DNA from: an uncultured Clostridia bacterium
GTDB taxonomy: Bacteria > Bacillota > Clostridia > Christensenellales > CAG-138
Direction of reading: 5' to 3'
Length of the DNA stretch: 10,737 nt
NCBI GenBank assembly: GCA_947304365.1
Contig: CAMZAY010000016.1
Span: forward strand, 1-10,737
Shown piece after piece: positions 1-6,734 of this stretch (position 1 is its first letter; every line of letters starts with the position of its first letter). Made by a program: the position numbers and the translations under genes. The notes under the pieces are model-generated. The model did no database searches. It was not told where the DNA came from and worked only from the letters and a program-made list of their open reading frames with translations.

Positions 1-189
1 TACTTTTTTGATGAAATCATCAATCGCCTTTTTTTCCGCATCGGTCAGCTGGCTTTCGTCCAGCCTGGGCGGCGCAGCTTCCGGGGCGGCAGCAGGGGTC
101 TGTTGGATGCTTTCCGCAGGAGCAGCGGTTTCAGGTTCCGGAGCGGAAGGAACGAGGGAAAGCTGAGGCATCGGATTGGATTCGGACAT
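1..189 (-). CDS. TelA-like toxic anion resistance protein, N-terminal part only
   Basis: The gene runs off the left edge; the 63 codons present are its N-terminus. A clear AAAGGAGGAA ribosome binding site lies just upstream of the ATG at 187-189. The first 45 or so residues are a disordered Pro/Ala/Glu-rich leader. They are followed by a segment reading LDESQLTDAEKKAIDDFIKK, which resembles the start of the folded part of TelA/KlaA-family proteins (tellurite and other toxic-anion or cell-envelope stress proteins, cytosolic). That match rests on remembered family appearance over about 20 residues, so the name is tentative. It starts 19 bases after the stop of the truncated kinase gene and is probably co-transcribed with it. 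Its codons (CCT, GCT, GTT, CTT, GAT common) look less GC-rich at third positions than the kinase, and match the odd kinase tail instead. Confidence 0.6.
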   Translation of the reverse strand, partial: MSESNPMPQLSLVPSAPEPETAAPAESIQQTPAAAPEAAPPRLDESQLTDAEKKAIDDFIKKV

Positions 190-208
190 TTTGGGTTCCT
201 CCTTTTAA

Positions 209-1243
209 TTATTCCCGAACAGTATTGGCGGAAGAGGAAGACGAATGCTCCTGGCTTTCGCTTTCCTCCGGAAAATCAAGCATCGGAACAGACGAAGTAC
301 GCATCTGCGCTTCGGCTGCAGTACGGGCGGCGCCGAGACGCTGCGATTCAAGAATCTCGTTGTCGATATAGCCGTCGCGCTCCTCCGCGGGGATGGTCCC
401 GTCGGCCATGGCCTCAAGGAAGCCGCGCATAGAGGTGAGCGGCGAGCGCAGCTCGTGCGAAACGTTTGCGACGAAGCTCCTTCGCGCCTCCTCAAGGGTG
501 TTGAGCTCATCAGCCATCGTGTTGAACGACGCGCCGAGATTCGCCAGCTCGTCCCTGCCCTTAAGCTCTACCCGCCGCGTGAGATCGCCTTTTGCGAAGT
601 CCTCCACGACCTCGGTCATATGGGATATCGGGTGCGTGACCGAGCGGACGAGCACCATAACGAGCGGTATCGAAACGGCGACCGCGATCGCGCAGAACAT
701 GAGCACGCTCATCATCGCGTTCCTTATAGAGGTATAAACGCCCGTCATATCGTAATGGAAGAATATCACGCCGAGGGTCTCCCCCTCCCCGGTGGTGATG
801 GGGCGCATAACGGTCAGCGTGCGGAACCCGGTAAGCTTTGTCAAAAGCCCGTATTGGCATTTTTCGTATTCGCCGCTTTTGACGCTTTCGATATAGCCGG
901 AAAGATCCGCCTGCTCCGCGGTCGCCCAGCGGTCGCCGGACGAGCTGTTGTACAGGCTGTATCTGCCGAGCTCCTCGCTGTCGAAGCAGAGCTGGAGATA
1001 CGCGTCGTACAGGCGAACGATGAACTGGAACTCCTCCCTTGCGCTGGGGCGCTTATCGACGTCGACGTACCGGGTGACGACTATATCGTTTATATCGTCG
1101 AGCTCCCTTAAAAGGCGGCCCTCTATCTCATCGATATAAAAGGCGCGGAACGAAAGCGATATCACTATACCGAGCACGACCAAAAGCCCCAGCACGAGCG
1201 CCAGGACTATGGTGAGCATTCTCGAATAGACGGTTTTGAACAT
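209..1243 (-). CDS. Sensor histidine kinase lacking its ATP-binding domain (truncated or fused)
   Basis: This is a membrane two-component sensor of 344 residues. Visible in order are TM1 (about 9-33), an extracytoplasmic sensor region (about 34-172), TM2 (about 177-199), a HAMP linker (about 200-252) and the HisKA dimerisation helix with the phospho-acceptor in SFVANVSHELRSPL (His263). The second HisKA helix can be followed to ESQRL (about 299-303). The sequence then changes to an unrelated Ala-, Ser- and Glu-rich tail and stops. The N, G1, F and G2 boxes of the HATPase_c domain are absent, and neither other minus-strand reading frame carries them before telA begins, so this is not a simple frameshift. 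A normal member would be about 470-500 residues. The start has an AAGGGA site 7 bases upstream and lies 21 bases after the response regulator stop. As read, it could be phosphorylated in trans but could not bind ATP. Confidence 0.85.
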   Translation of the reverse strand: MFKTVYSRMLTIVLALVLGLLVVLGIVISLSFRAFYIDEIEGRLLRELDDINDIVVTRYVDVDKRPSAREEFQFIVRLYDAYLQLCFDSEELGRYSLYNSSSGDRWATAEQADLSGYIESVKSGEYEKCQYGLLTKLTGFRTLTVMRPITTGEGETLGVIFFHYDMTGVYTSIRNAMMSVLMFCAIAVAVSIPLVMVLVRSVTHPISHMTEVVEDFAKGDLTRRVELKGRDELANLGASFNTMADELNTLEEARRSFVANVSHELRSPLTSMRGFLEAMADGTIPAEERDGYIDNEILESQRLGAARTAAEAQMRTSSVPMLDFPEESESQEHSSSSSANTVRE

Positions 1244-1264
1244 CGCTCGTTCCCTTATAAACGG

Positions 1265-1978
1265 TTATTCCGCCGGCTCCTCTTTCCTTATATTGAAGCG
1301 GTAGCCCACGCCCCAGATCGTTTCGATATCCCAGCCGGGATTCGTGCCGAGGCGGTCGCGCAGGCGCTTTATATGCACGTCGACCGTGCGGCTGTCGCCG
1401 TAATAGCCGAAGCCCCATACGTTGTCGAGCAGCTGATCGCGCGTGTAAACGCGGTTGGGGTGCGATACGAAAAAGTGCAGGAGCTCTATCTCCTTGGGGG
1501 GCATCTCCTGCTTTTTGCCGCGGAGGATCACGGTATAGTTGTCGAGCGAAACGGAAAGATCGCCTATCGTGATGGTACGGACCTCCTCGGGAGCGGCGGC
1601 GGAGCGGCGAAGCACCGCCTTTACCCTTGCAAGGAGCTCCTTCGGCTCGAACGGCTTTACAATGTAATCGTCCGCGCCGCAGTCGAGGCCCTGTATCCTG
1701 TCGGTGATATCGCCCTTTGCGGTGAGCATTATTACCGGAACGGAGCTCGTCCTGCGGATGTTCTCGAGCACCTCCCACCCGTCGAGCCCGGGCAGCATTA
1801 TGTCGAGTATGATTATGCCCAGCTGCGGATCGAGGGCAAGGTCGATCGCGTCGTCCCCGCGCTCGCAGGTAACGACGTCGTAGCCGTCCTTTACGAGATA
1901 GAGCTTCAATATCTGGAGTATCCTGATGTCGTCGTCAACGACGAGCACCTTCGTTTTTGTTTCGGGCTTATTGTCCAG
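1265..1978 (-). CDS. OmpR/PhoB-family response regulator
   Basis: A DNA-binding response regulator, cytosolic, partner of the adjacent kinase. The receiver domain shows the acidic pocket VVDDD, the phosphorylation site in IILDIMLPG (Asp49 counted from the GTG at 1948), Thr in MLTAKGD and Lys in IVKPF. A winged-helix output domain follows, with the family pattern RTVDVHIKRLRDRL and a final GYRF. The start is unusual. No ATG exists in the open frame after the in-frame TGA at 1997-1999. The GTG at 1948 has no ribosome binding site and would begin inside beta-strand 1. A CTG at 1976-1978 has AAAGGA 6 bases upstream and gives the more usual N-terminus (M)DNKPETKTKVLVVDDD. I chose the CTG; the GTG at 1948 is the alternative. 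The stop at 1265 is secure. It is co-transcribed between the DUF523 gene and the kinase. Confidence 0.9.
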   Translation of the reverse strand: MDNKPETKTKVLVVDDDIRILQILKLYLVKDGYDVVTCERGDDAIDLALDPQLGIIILDIMLPGLDGWEVLENIRRTSSVPVIMLTAKGDITDRIQGLDCGADDYIVKPFEPKELLARVKAVLRRSAAAPEEVRTITIGDLSVSLDNYTVILRGKKQEMPPKEIELLHFFVSHPNRVYTRDQLLDNVWGFGYYGDSRTVDVHIKRLRDRLGTNPGWDIETIWGVGYRFNIRKEEPAE

Positions 1979-1996
1979 AGCGGTTCCTTTCTTGGT

Positions 1997-2428
1997 TCAG
2001 CGGGTCTCGACCCTTATCCCCGCGGCCTTGAACAGCGCCGCGGTCACTCCGTCGCCCTCTGTGAGCTGACCGGAGAACGACCCGTCGTAAATCTGCCCGC
2101 ACCCGCAGGAGGGGCTTTTGGCTTTGAGTATCGCTTTTTCGGCGTTAACGGAACGGGCGATCTCGAGCGCCGCGTACGCGCCGGAAATGAATTCGCGGGT
2201 GACGTCGCGCCCATCCCGCGTTACGGCGCGGGCGCTGAGCCTTAACACCTCTTCGCCGGAGCCGGTAAGCTCCGCCGGGACGCGCGGCGTGGGAAGGAGC
2301 CCGAGCTGCTCCGGACAGACGGCGACGGCGAGCCCGTTTTCAACGAGCGCGGCGATCTCGGGATCGGGGGTGCTTTTTCCGTCATAGCGGCAGCATTCGC
2401 CCGTAAGGCATTTAGAAACGATCAGCAT
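1997..2428 (-). CDS. DUF523 family protein
   Basis: A small cytosolic protein of 143 residues, close to the usual size of DUF523 proteins. Family signatures are present: the N-terminal SKCLTGECCRYDG, CPEQLGLLPTPRVPAE near residues 38-53, and KSPSCGCGQIYDGSFSG near 104-120. The conserved cysteines suggest a metal or iron-sulfur site, but no reaction is established that I can name. I chose the ATG at 2428 because it gives the family-like start MLIVSKC and sits 9 bases from the AAGGGGGG site. An ATG three codons upstream at 2437 is possible but lies too close to that purine run. It is the first gene of the unit that continues into the response regulator, 18 bases away in the same reading frame. 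Whether it functions with the two-component system is unknown. Confidence 0.88.
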   Translation of the reverse strand: MLIVSKCLTGECCRYDGKSTPDPEIAALVENGLAVAVCPEQLGLLPTPRVPAELTGSGEEVLRLSARAVTRDGRDVTREFISGAYAALEIARSVNAEKAILKAKSPSCGCGQIYDGSFSGQLTEGDGVTAALFKAAGIRVETR

Positions 2429-2466
2429 ACGCCCCATCCCCCTTCGCCGTGATCTTTCACAAATAA

Positions 2467-2495
2467 ATTATACCTTATGCGGCGGCAAAAATCCA
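2467..2495 (-). promoter_or_regulatory. Probable sigma-A promoter for the DUF523-regulator-kinase unit
   Basis: On the minus strand a perfect TATAAT lies at 2472-2467, about 38 bases before the DUF523 start. At 17-base spacing the -35 position reads TGGATT, only a partial match, so it is a moderate promoter or needs an activator. It sits in the 84-base gap after the methyltransferase gene. I see no clear terminator in that gap, so read-through from the metK operon is also possible. Confidence 0.55.
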
Positions 2496-2512
2496 CCCCT
2501 TTTGTCCGCCGT

Positions 2513-3262
2513 TCATTCCTTCACCGACCGCATGGCGAGCATCGTAGGCACGTTCAGCTCGTGCAGGCGGCCGGAGCCGTTGGTGTCCTCATACATATCG
2601 GTCAGCCTGAAGCCCGCCTTGAGCTGCCCGCCGATCTGCTCCGTAATGGTGTGCGAAAACTGCACGCCGCAGTCGTTTTCCTCAAGCTGCTTCATCTGCC
2701 CGGGGTTTTCGAGCGGGTCGAAGGGCAGGCGGTTAACTATGCGCTCCTCGTCGTCGTCCACAAGGTGGTTGACGAAATGATCCGTGCCGGAAAGCAGTAC
2801 GCCGCCCTTTTTCAGCACGCGCGCGCACTCGCGCCAGACGTGCAGCACGTCCTTTACATAGCAGTTGGAAACGGGGTGGAAAACAATATCGAACTCGCCG
2901 TCGTCAAAGGGCAGGCGCTTTGTCATATCCCCGCGTACGATGCGGATCCGATACCCTTCCCTTTGGGCAACGAGTCGTTCCGACTCGAGCTGTTTTTCGG
3001 AATAATCGAAAACGGTGCAGTCCGCTCCGAGAGCGGCGAATATCGGCATCTGCTGACCGCCGCCGGAAGCGAGCCCGAGGAGCTTTTTGCCTTTAAGCCC
3101 GCCGAACCACTCGTGCGGCACGGGCTTGGTCGGGGTGAGCAAAACGTCCCATTCGCCCGAAAGCGCCTTCAGATACGTCTCGTGATCTATGGGCACGCCC
3201 CATTCCCAGCCCTCCTCGATCCAGCGATCGATGGTCGAGGCGTTTATATCGGTGTAATTCAT
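2513..3262 (-). CDS. Class I SAM-dependent methyltransferase
   Basis: A cytosolic Rossmann-fold methyltransferase of 249 residues; substrate unknown. SAM-binding motif I is the variant LLGLASGGGQQ (about 61-71). The acidic residue ending strand 2 is in VFDYSEKQ (Asp86), the strand-3 motif is GDMTKRLPF (111-119), and motif IV reads FDIVFHPVSNCYV (124-136). VLKKGGVLLSG (149-159) is the typical post-motif loop. The LASGGGQQ plus HPVSNCYV combination marks a widespread uncharacterised methyltransferase subgroup in Firmicutes. Its ATG overlaps the dehydrogenase stop by 4 bases (ATGA), implying translational coupling. It is the last gene of the SAM-riboswitch operon, so its cofactor and its expression are tied to the same metabolite. 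The 50 C-terminal residues are less conserved and probably set the acceptor. Confidence 0.88.
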   Translation of the reverse strand: MNYTDINASTIDRWIEEGWEWGVPIDHETYLKALSGEWDVLLTPTKPVPHEWFGGLKGKKLLGLASGGGQQMPIFAALGADCTVFDYSEKQLESERLVAQREGYRIRIVRGDMTKRLPFDDGEFDIVFHPVSNCYVKDVLHVWRECARVLKKGGVLLSGTDHFVNHLVDDDEERIVNRLPFDPLENPGQMKQLEENDCGVQFSHTITEQIGGQLKAGFRLTDMYEDTNGSGRLHELNVPTMLAMRSVKE

Positions 3263-4080
3263 TGTTCTTTTCCTTTCAGCAAAAGCCCGAGCGCCGCCGC
3301 CTGTATGCCGAACGGCAGAGCGGAGAACAGCTTGAGCTTGAGCGAGGTGTTTATGAAATACCGCCTTCGCGGGCGCTTTTTTTCGGCGATGCGGACGAGG
3401 CGTTTCCCAAGGCGCGAGGGGTCCTTCGCGCTGCCCGTCTGCGATACGACGATCTTGCGGAACCGCTCGGTGATATCGGGATACAGCCGCGTCGTTTCGC
3501 GCATCCTGTCCATCGAGCGGACTGCGCCTTTCGTCATACCGTCGCCGAACGCGCCGGGATAGACGGTTATCACGCGGGTGCCGATAAGGTCGAGCTCGAG
3601 CGTGAGCGAATGCGCGTAGGAATCGAGCGCGCGCTTCGTCATCGAATAGATGCCGTTGAAGGGCAGTGGATCGAGCGGAGCAAGCTCGCTCGCGACGATC
3701 ACTATCCGCCCGCCCGCCTTTCTTACGAGCGGCAGGAAGGCTTTGTTCACGCGGTACACGCCCATGAGGTTTACGTCGAGCATCCTTTGAAGCGTTCCCT
3801 CCGGTATCTCGACGAACGAATCCATTGTGTAAACGCCCGCAAGGTGCAGTACGGCGTCGAGCCCGGACGTATTTTTTTCAATAAACGCAAGGGCTTTTTC
3901 AACGCTCTTCGTATTCGTCACGTCCATTTCGACGGGGACGACGCCCTCCGGGAGACGGCCCGTGTCGATATCGGCGGCGAAAACCCGCCATCCGCGCGCT
4001 GAAAACTCAAGCGCGGCGGCAAGCCCAAGGCTTCCCCCCGCGCCGGTTATGAGTATGCTCTTCTGCGAACGCGCTTCCAT
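3259..4080 (-). CDS. Short-chain dehydrogenase/reductase (SDR)
   Basis: An NAD(P)-dependent oxidoreductase of the classical SDR type, 273 residues; substrate unknown. Visible landmarks are the nucleotide-binding TGAGGSLG (12-19), an acidic residue after strand 2 (FAADID, about 34-39) that favours NAD over NADP, HLAG (79-82), Asn104 in NLMG, catalytic Ser131 in IVIVASE and the YxxxK pair Tyr145/Lys149 in YSMTKRALDSY. The catalytic set is complete, so it should be active. The C-terminal 40 residues are basic then hydrophobic (SLKLKLFSALPFGIQAAALG), which could form a membrane-associating tail; this is seen in some lipid- or sterol-acting SDRs but is not proof. It starts 6 bases after the metK stop and overlaps the methyltransferase start, so the three genes form one operon. 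Confidence 0.9.
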   Translation of the reverse strand: MEARSQKSILITGAGGSLGLAAALEFSARGWRVFAADIDTGRLPEGVVPVEMDVTNTKSVEKALAFIEKNTSGLDAVLHLAGVYTMDSFVEIPEGTLQRMLDVNLMGVYRVNKAFLPLVRKAGGRIVIVASELAPLDPLPFNGIYSMTKRALDSYAHSLTLELDLIGTRVITVYPGAFGDGMTKGAVRSMDRMRETTRLYPDITERFRKIVVSQTGSAKDPSRLGKRLVRIAEKKRPRRRYFINTSLKLKLFSALPFGIQAAALGLLLKGKEQ

Positions 4081-4086
4081 GGTATG

Positions 4087-5256
4087 TCAGTTGATAAATT
4101 CGAGGTCGGTCCTCTCCCACGGCAGATCGATATCCGTGCGGCCGAAATGACCGTACGCGGCGGTGGGACGGTAGATGGGGCGCCTCAGATCGAAGCGCTT
4201 TATTATCGCGGCGGGGCGGAAATCGAAGGAGCGGAGCACCATTTCCTCCAGCTCTCCGTCGGGCAGCCTGCCCGTGCCCTGCGTATCGACGCGCACCGAA
4301 ACGGGCTTTGCGACGCCGATCGCATAGGCGACCTGTATCTCCACGCGCCTGCAGTAGCCCGCGGCGACGAGATTCTTTGCGACGTAGCGGCAGGCGTACG
4401 CGGCGCTGCGGTCGACCTTGGTGGGATCCTTGCCGGAGAAGCTTCCGCCGCCGTGACGGCCGTAACCGCCGTAGGTGTCGACGATTATCTTCCTGCCGGT
4501 AAGCCCGCTGTCGCCCTGCGGACCGCCTATAACGAAGCGGCCGGTGGGGTTTACGAGTATGCGGGTGTTCTCGTCGATGAGCCCGCCGGGGATCACCTTC
4601 ATAATGACCTCGCGCTTGATATCCTCCGCAAGCAGCTTCATATCCGCGTCGGGATCGTGCTGTGTGGATATTACGACGGTATCCACCCTGATGGGCTTAT
4701 CCCCGTCGTATTCGATCGTGACCTGGCTCTTTCCGTCCGGGCGGAGGTAATTGAGCGTGCCGTTCTTCCTGACCTCGGTAAGCCGCCTCGTCAGCCTGTG
4801 CGCGAGGGATATCGGCATGGGCATCAGCTCCGGCGTTTCGTCGCAGGCAAAGCCGAACATCATGCCCTGGTCGCCCGCGCCGATGTCGAGGGGATCCGCC
4901 TCGCCCTGCTTCGCCTCAAGGCTCTTGTCAACGCCCATCGCGATATCCGCGGACTGCCCGTTGATGGCGCTTATCACGGCGAGGGAATGCCCGTCGAAGC
5001 CGTACTCCGGCTTGTCATAGCCGATATCGAGCACCACGTCGCGGACGAGCTTGGGGATGTCCACGTAGCAGTCGGTGGTCACCTCGCCCATAACGACGAC
5101 CATGCCGGTCGTCGCCGCGACCTCGCACGCCACGCGGGAGGACGGATCGTTCGTAAGCATTTCGTCGAGCACGGCGTCGGCGATATTGTCGCAAACCTTG
5201 TCGGGATGCCCTTCCGTAACGGATTCGGATGTGAATAAACGATTTCTGCGTTCCAT
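4087..5256 (-). CDS. metK: S-adenosylmethionine synthetase (methionine adenosyltransferase)
   Basis: Makes S-adenosylmethionine from methionine and ATP in the cytosol. At 389 residues it has the normal family length. The family motifs are complete: SESVTEGHPDKVCD (10-23) at the N-terminus with the ATP-site histidine, the adenine/methionine signature GAGDQGMMFGFACDET (126-141), the phosphate/Mg segment FVIGGPQGDSGLTGRK (241-256), and the glycine-rich P-loop-like GGGSFSGKDPTKVDRS (269-284). The C-terminus DIDLPWERTD is also typical. The ATG has AAAGGAG at a good distance. It is the first gene of a three-gene operon transcribed through a SAM-I riboswitch, so it is expected to be repressed at high SAM. 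Confidence 0.98.
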   Translation of the reverse strand: MERRNRLFTSESVTEGHPDKVCDNIADAVLDEMLTNDPSSRVACEVAATTGMVVVMGEVTTDCYVDIPKLVRDVVLDIGYDKPEYGFDGHSLAVISAINGQSADIAMGVDKSLEAKQGEADPLDIGAGDQGMMFGFACDETPELMPMPISLAHRLTRRLTEVRKNGTLNYLRPDGKSQVTIEYDGDKPIRVDTVVISTQHDPDADMKLLAEDIKREVIMKVIPGGLIDENTRILVNPTGRFVIGGPQGDSGLTGRKIIVDTYGGYGRHGGGSFSGKDPTKVDRSAAYACRYVAKNLVAAGYCRRVEIQVAYAIGVAKPVSVRVDTQGTGRLPDGELEEMVLRSFDFRPAAIIKRFDLRRPIYRPTAAYGHFGRTDIDLPWERTDLEFIN

Positions 5257-5287
5257 ATTAAAAACTCCTTTGAATATTTACTTAAAC

Positions 5288-5309
5288 AAAAAAGCGCTTT
5301 TGGAGCGCC
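5288..5309 (-). terminator. Riboswitch-controlled intrinsic terminator before metK
   Basis: The minus-strand RNA reads GCGCU-CCAAA-AGCGC followed by six U residues: a 5 bp stem, 6 with a closing G-U. It lies between the SAM aptamer and the metK ribosome binding site. The mutually exclusive antiterminator is visible: GAGCGUUGC (5331-5323), whose GAG belongs to the 3' strand of P1, can pair over 9 bp (two G-U) with GCGGCGCUC (5311-5303), which contains the 5' arm of this terminator. SAM binding would hold P1 and so free the terminator. Confidence 0.9.
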
Positions 5310-5328
5310 GCCATTAAATGCCGCAACG

Positions 5329-5441
5329 CTCATCTTTACGGGTCTCCCCGCCGGAATTGGCACCTTGTCCGCGCATGGGTAACGCACATGGGCAGGTTGC
5401 CGTGGCATCACAGGGCCGTTCCCTCAGCCACTCTCGATAAG
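5329..5441 (-). ncRNA. SAM-I (S-box) riboswitch aptamer
   Basis: On the minus strand the hallmark S-box elements appear in order: P1 5' strand CUUAUC (5441-5436), the GAGxGGCUGAGGGA-type P2 entry, GGCCCUGUGAUGCCACGGCAACC with the GNRA-like and pseudoknot region, a variable P3 with CCAUGUGCG, GGUGCCAAUUCC (the highly conserved J3/4-P4 segment), and the closing P1 3' strand GAUGAG (5334-5329), which pairs with CUUAUC over 6 bp. It binds S-adenosylmethionine. Being upstream of metK is the classic location. It switches by transcription termination (see the adjacent terminator). Confidence 0.96.
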
Positions 5442-5460
5442 ACGCTGTTCTGTTTTTTTC

Positions 5461-5489
5461 AATATAACACAGTATCGGTCATTTTGCAA
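5461..5489 (-). promoter_or_regulatory. Sigma-A promoter of the metK operon
   Basis: The minus strand shows TTGCAA (5489-5484), a 17-base spacer and TATATT (5466-5461). Transcription would begin near 5454, about a dozen bases before the riboswitch P1. Spacing and placement are ideal for the SAM-controlled transcript. Confidence 0.8.
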
Positions 5490-5530
5490 TAGGCGAAAGC
5501 AAATTGATCCGCGGATACTTCTTTAACTGA

Positions 5531-5560
5531 AAAAAGCGGAGCCGTTCGGCTCCGCTTTTT
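5531..5560 (-). terminator. Intrinsic terminator of the BMP lipoprotein gene
   Basis: A perfect 13 bp inverted repeat, AAAAAGCGGAGCC and GGCTCCGCTTTTT, is separated by a GTTC loop and placed 15 bases after the bmp stop. U runs follow on both strands, so it is symmetric and could act in either direction. Here the minus-strand gene is the only one reading into it. It insulates bmp from the metK promoter downstream. Confidence 0.93.
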
Positions 5561-5575
5561 AATGCTTGTCAATGA

Positions 5576-6676
5576 TTACTTAACAAGGGTGACCTTTACA
5601 TGCTCACCGGCGAAGGTGCTCATGTCTTCGGGATAATCCGCGCTGACAGCGACGGTGCCGTCAACGATCTGGGCGAAGAGAGTATTGTACTCGTCAACGG
5701 TCCAGTTGGCAAGAGACCAGGTCTCAGTGGGAAGACCAACAGCGTTGTCCTTCGCGCCGAGGCTGGTGGCAGTGCCGCCGATCTCATCCCACTTGCCGTC
5801 ATAGAACTTGGAGATAGCCCAAACGACGGAAGCGGAGAGGCCCTTCATAGCGGAGGTAACGACAGTGTTGGACTCGGGGCTCTGGTCGACGTCAACGCCG
5901 ACGACCTTCTTCTCGTTAGCGGAAGCGGCCGCGGTGATGGAAGCGAACATGGAACCGCCGCAGGCGAAGATGATCTCGGTGCCGTTCTCATACCAGCCGG
6001 AGGCCATAGCCTGAAGCTCGGGAGAAGCGGAGAAAGCCTCGCCATACTGCCAGGAGTAGTTGATCTCAACTTCAGCGTTCTTGACCGCAGCAGCAGCCTC
6101 GGCGCCCTGAACGAAGCCGAAGCCGTAACGGCAGCACGCAGGATTGGAGCCGCCGCCGCCGCCGCAGAAGCCCAGCTTGGTGTAGCCTTCCATGACTACT
6201 GCGTAACCGGCGAGATAACCGGCCTGCTCTTCCTGATAAGCGATACCGGCAACGTTCTTGAAAACGGGACCGTCTTCGCCGTCGGTGAGGGGCCAACCAT
6301 CGATGAAGATGAAGCTGACGTCGGGATAAGTCTTAGCAGCCTGAGCAAGCGCGGTGGCCTGCATGAAGCCGGCGCAGACAACGACCTTGGCGCCGTTCTC
6401 GACAGCGGCCTTCATAGCCTCGAAACGGTCAGCATCGGTAGCGTTCTCGCCATTGGCGGGCTGATAGTACTTATAGGTCTTGTTGTTGTCCTTCGCGTAC
6501 TTTTCGCAGCCTTCCCAGGTGCCCTGGTTAAAGGACTTATCCATGAGCTGACCGACGTCGGTTACGAACGCGATCTCGGCGGTACCCTTGTCGTCCTGCT
6601 GCTCGCCGCCCTTACAAGCGGTGAATGCGCAGAAAGCCATGGCAAGTACGAGTACGAGAGCCAGATACTTTTTCAT
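5576..6676 (-). CDS. BMP/PnrA-family substrate-binding lipoprotein (probable nucleoside uptake)
   Basis: A 366-residue extracytoplasmic solute-binding protein of the basic membrane protein (BMP) family, which in characterised members (PnrA and relatives) captures purine nucleosides for an ABC importer. The N-terminus is a lipoprotein signal: MKK, a hydrophobic stretch, and the lipobox FTAC with Cys21. Family landmarks are VTDVGQLMDKSFNQGTWEG (38-56), FIDGWP (125-129), the glycine-rich GFCGGGGGSNPACCRYGFGF (169-188) and VGVDVDQSP (259-267). Asp40, Asp46 and Asp262/264 are plausible ligand residues. AGGAGG lies at good spacing before the ATG. The gene is alone: it has its own promoter and a strong terminator, and no ABC ATPase or permease is nearby, so those components must be encoded elsewhere. 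Substrate is inferred from the family only. Confidence 0.92.
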   Translation of the reverse strand: MKKYLALVLVLAMAFCAFTACKGGEQQDDKGTAEIAFVTDVGQLMDKSFNQGTWEGCEKYAKDNNKTYKYYQPANGENATDADRFEAMKAAVENGAKVVVCAGFMQATALAQAAKTYPDVSFIFIDGWPLTDGEDGPVFKNVAGIAYQEEQAGYLAGYAVVMEGYTKLGFCGGGGGSNPACCRYGFGFVQGAEAAAAVKNAEVEINYSWQYGEAFSASPELQAMASGWYENGTEIIFACGGSMFASITAAASANEKKVVGVDVDQSPESNTVVTSAMKGLSASVVWAISKFYDGKWDEIGGTATSLGAKDNAVGLPTETWSLANWTVDEYNTLFAQIVDGTVAVSADYPEDMSTFAGEHVKVTLVK

Positions 6677-6734
6677 ATTTTTTCCTCCTAAATATTCCTG
6701 TACGGCCGAATTGCCATACTTTGGTAGTGTATTG

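Noticed and set aside
1373..2245. A plus-strand open frame opposite the response regulator and DUF523 genes.
   Set aside because: It spans two real genes and their junction, which is incompatible with being a gene conserved in its own right.
4084..5238. A 384-codon open frame on the plus strand opposite metK.
   Set aside because: It is the mirror of a fully conserved metK. Long antisense frames are expected in GC-rich coding DNA, and this one has no recognisable domain.
5600..6691. A 363-codon plus-strand open frame opposite the BMP lipoprotein gene.
   Set aside because: Shadow of a strongly biased minus-strand gene; low-complexity Gly/Leu/Val translation, no domain and no proper start context.
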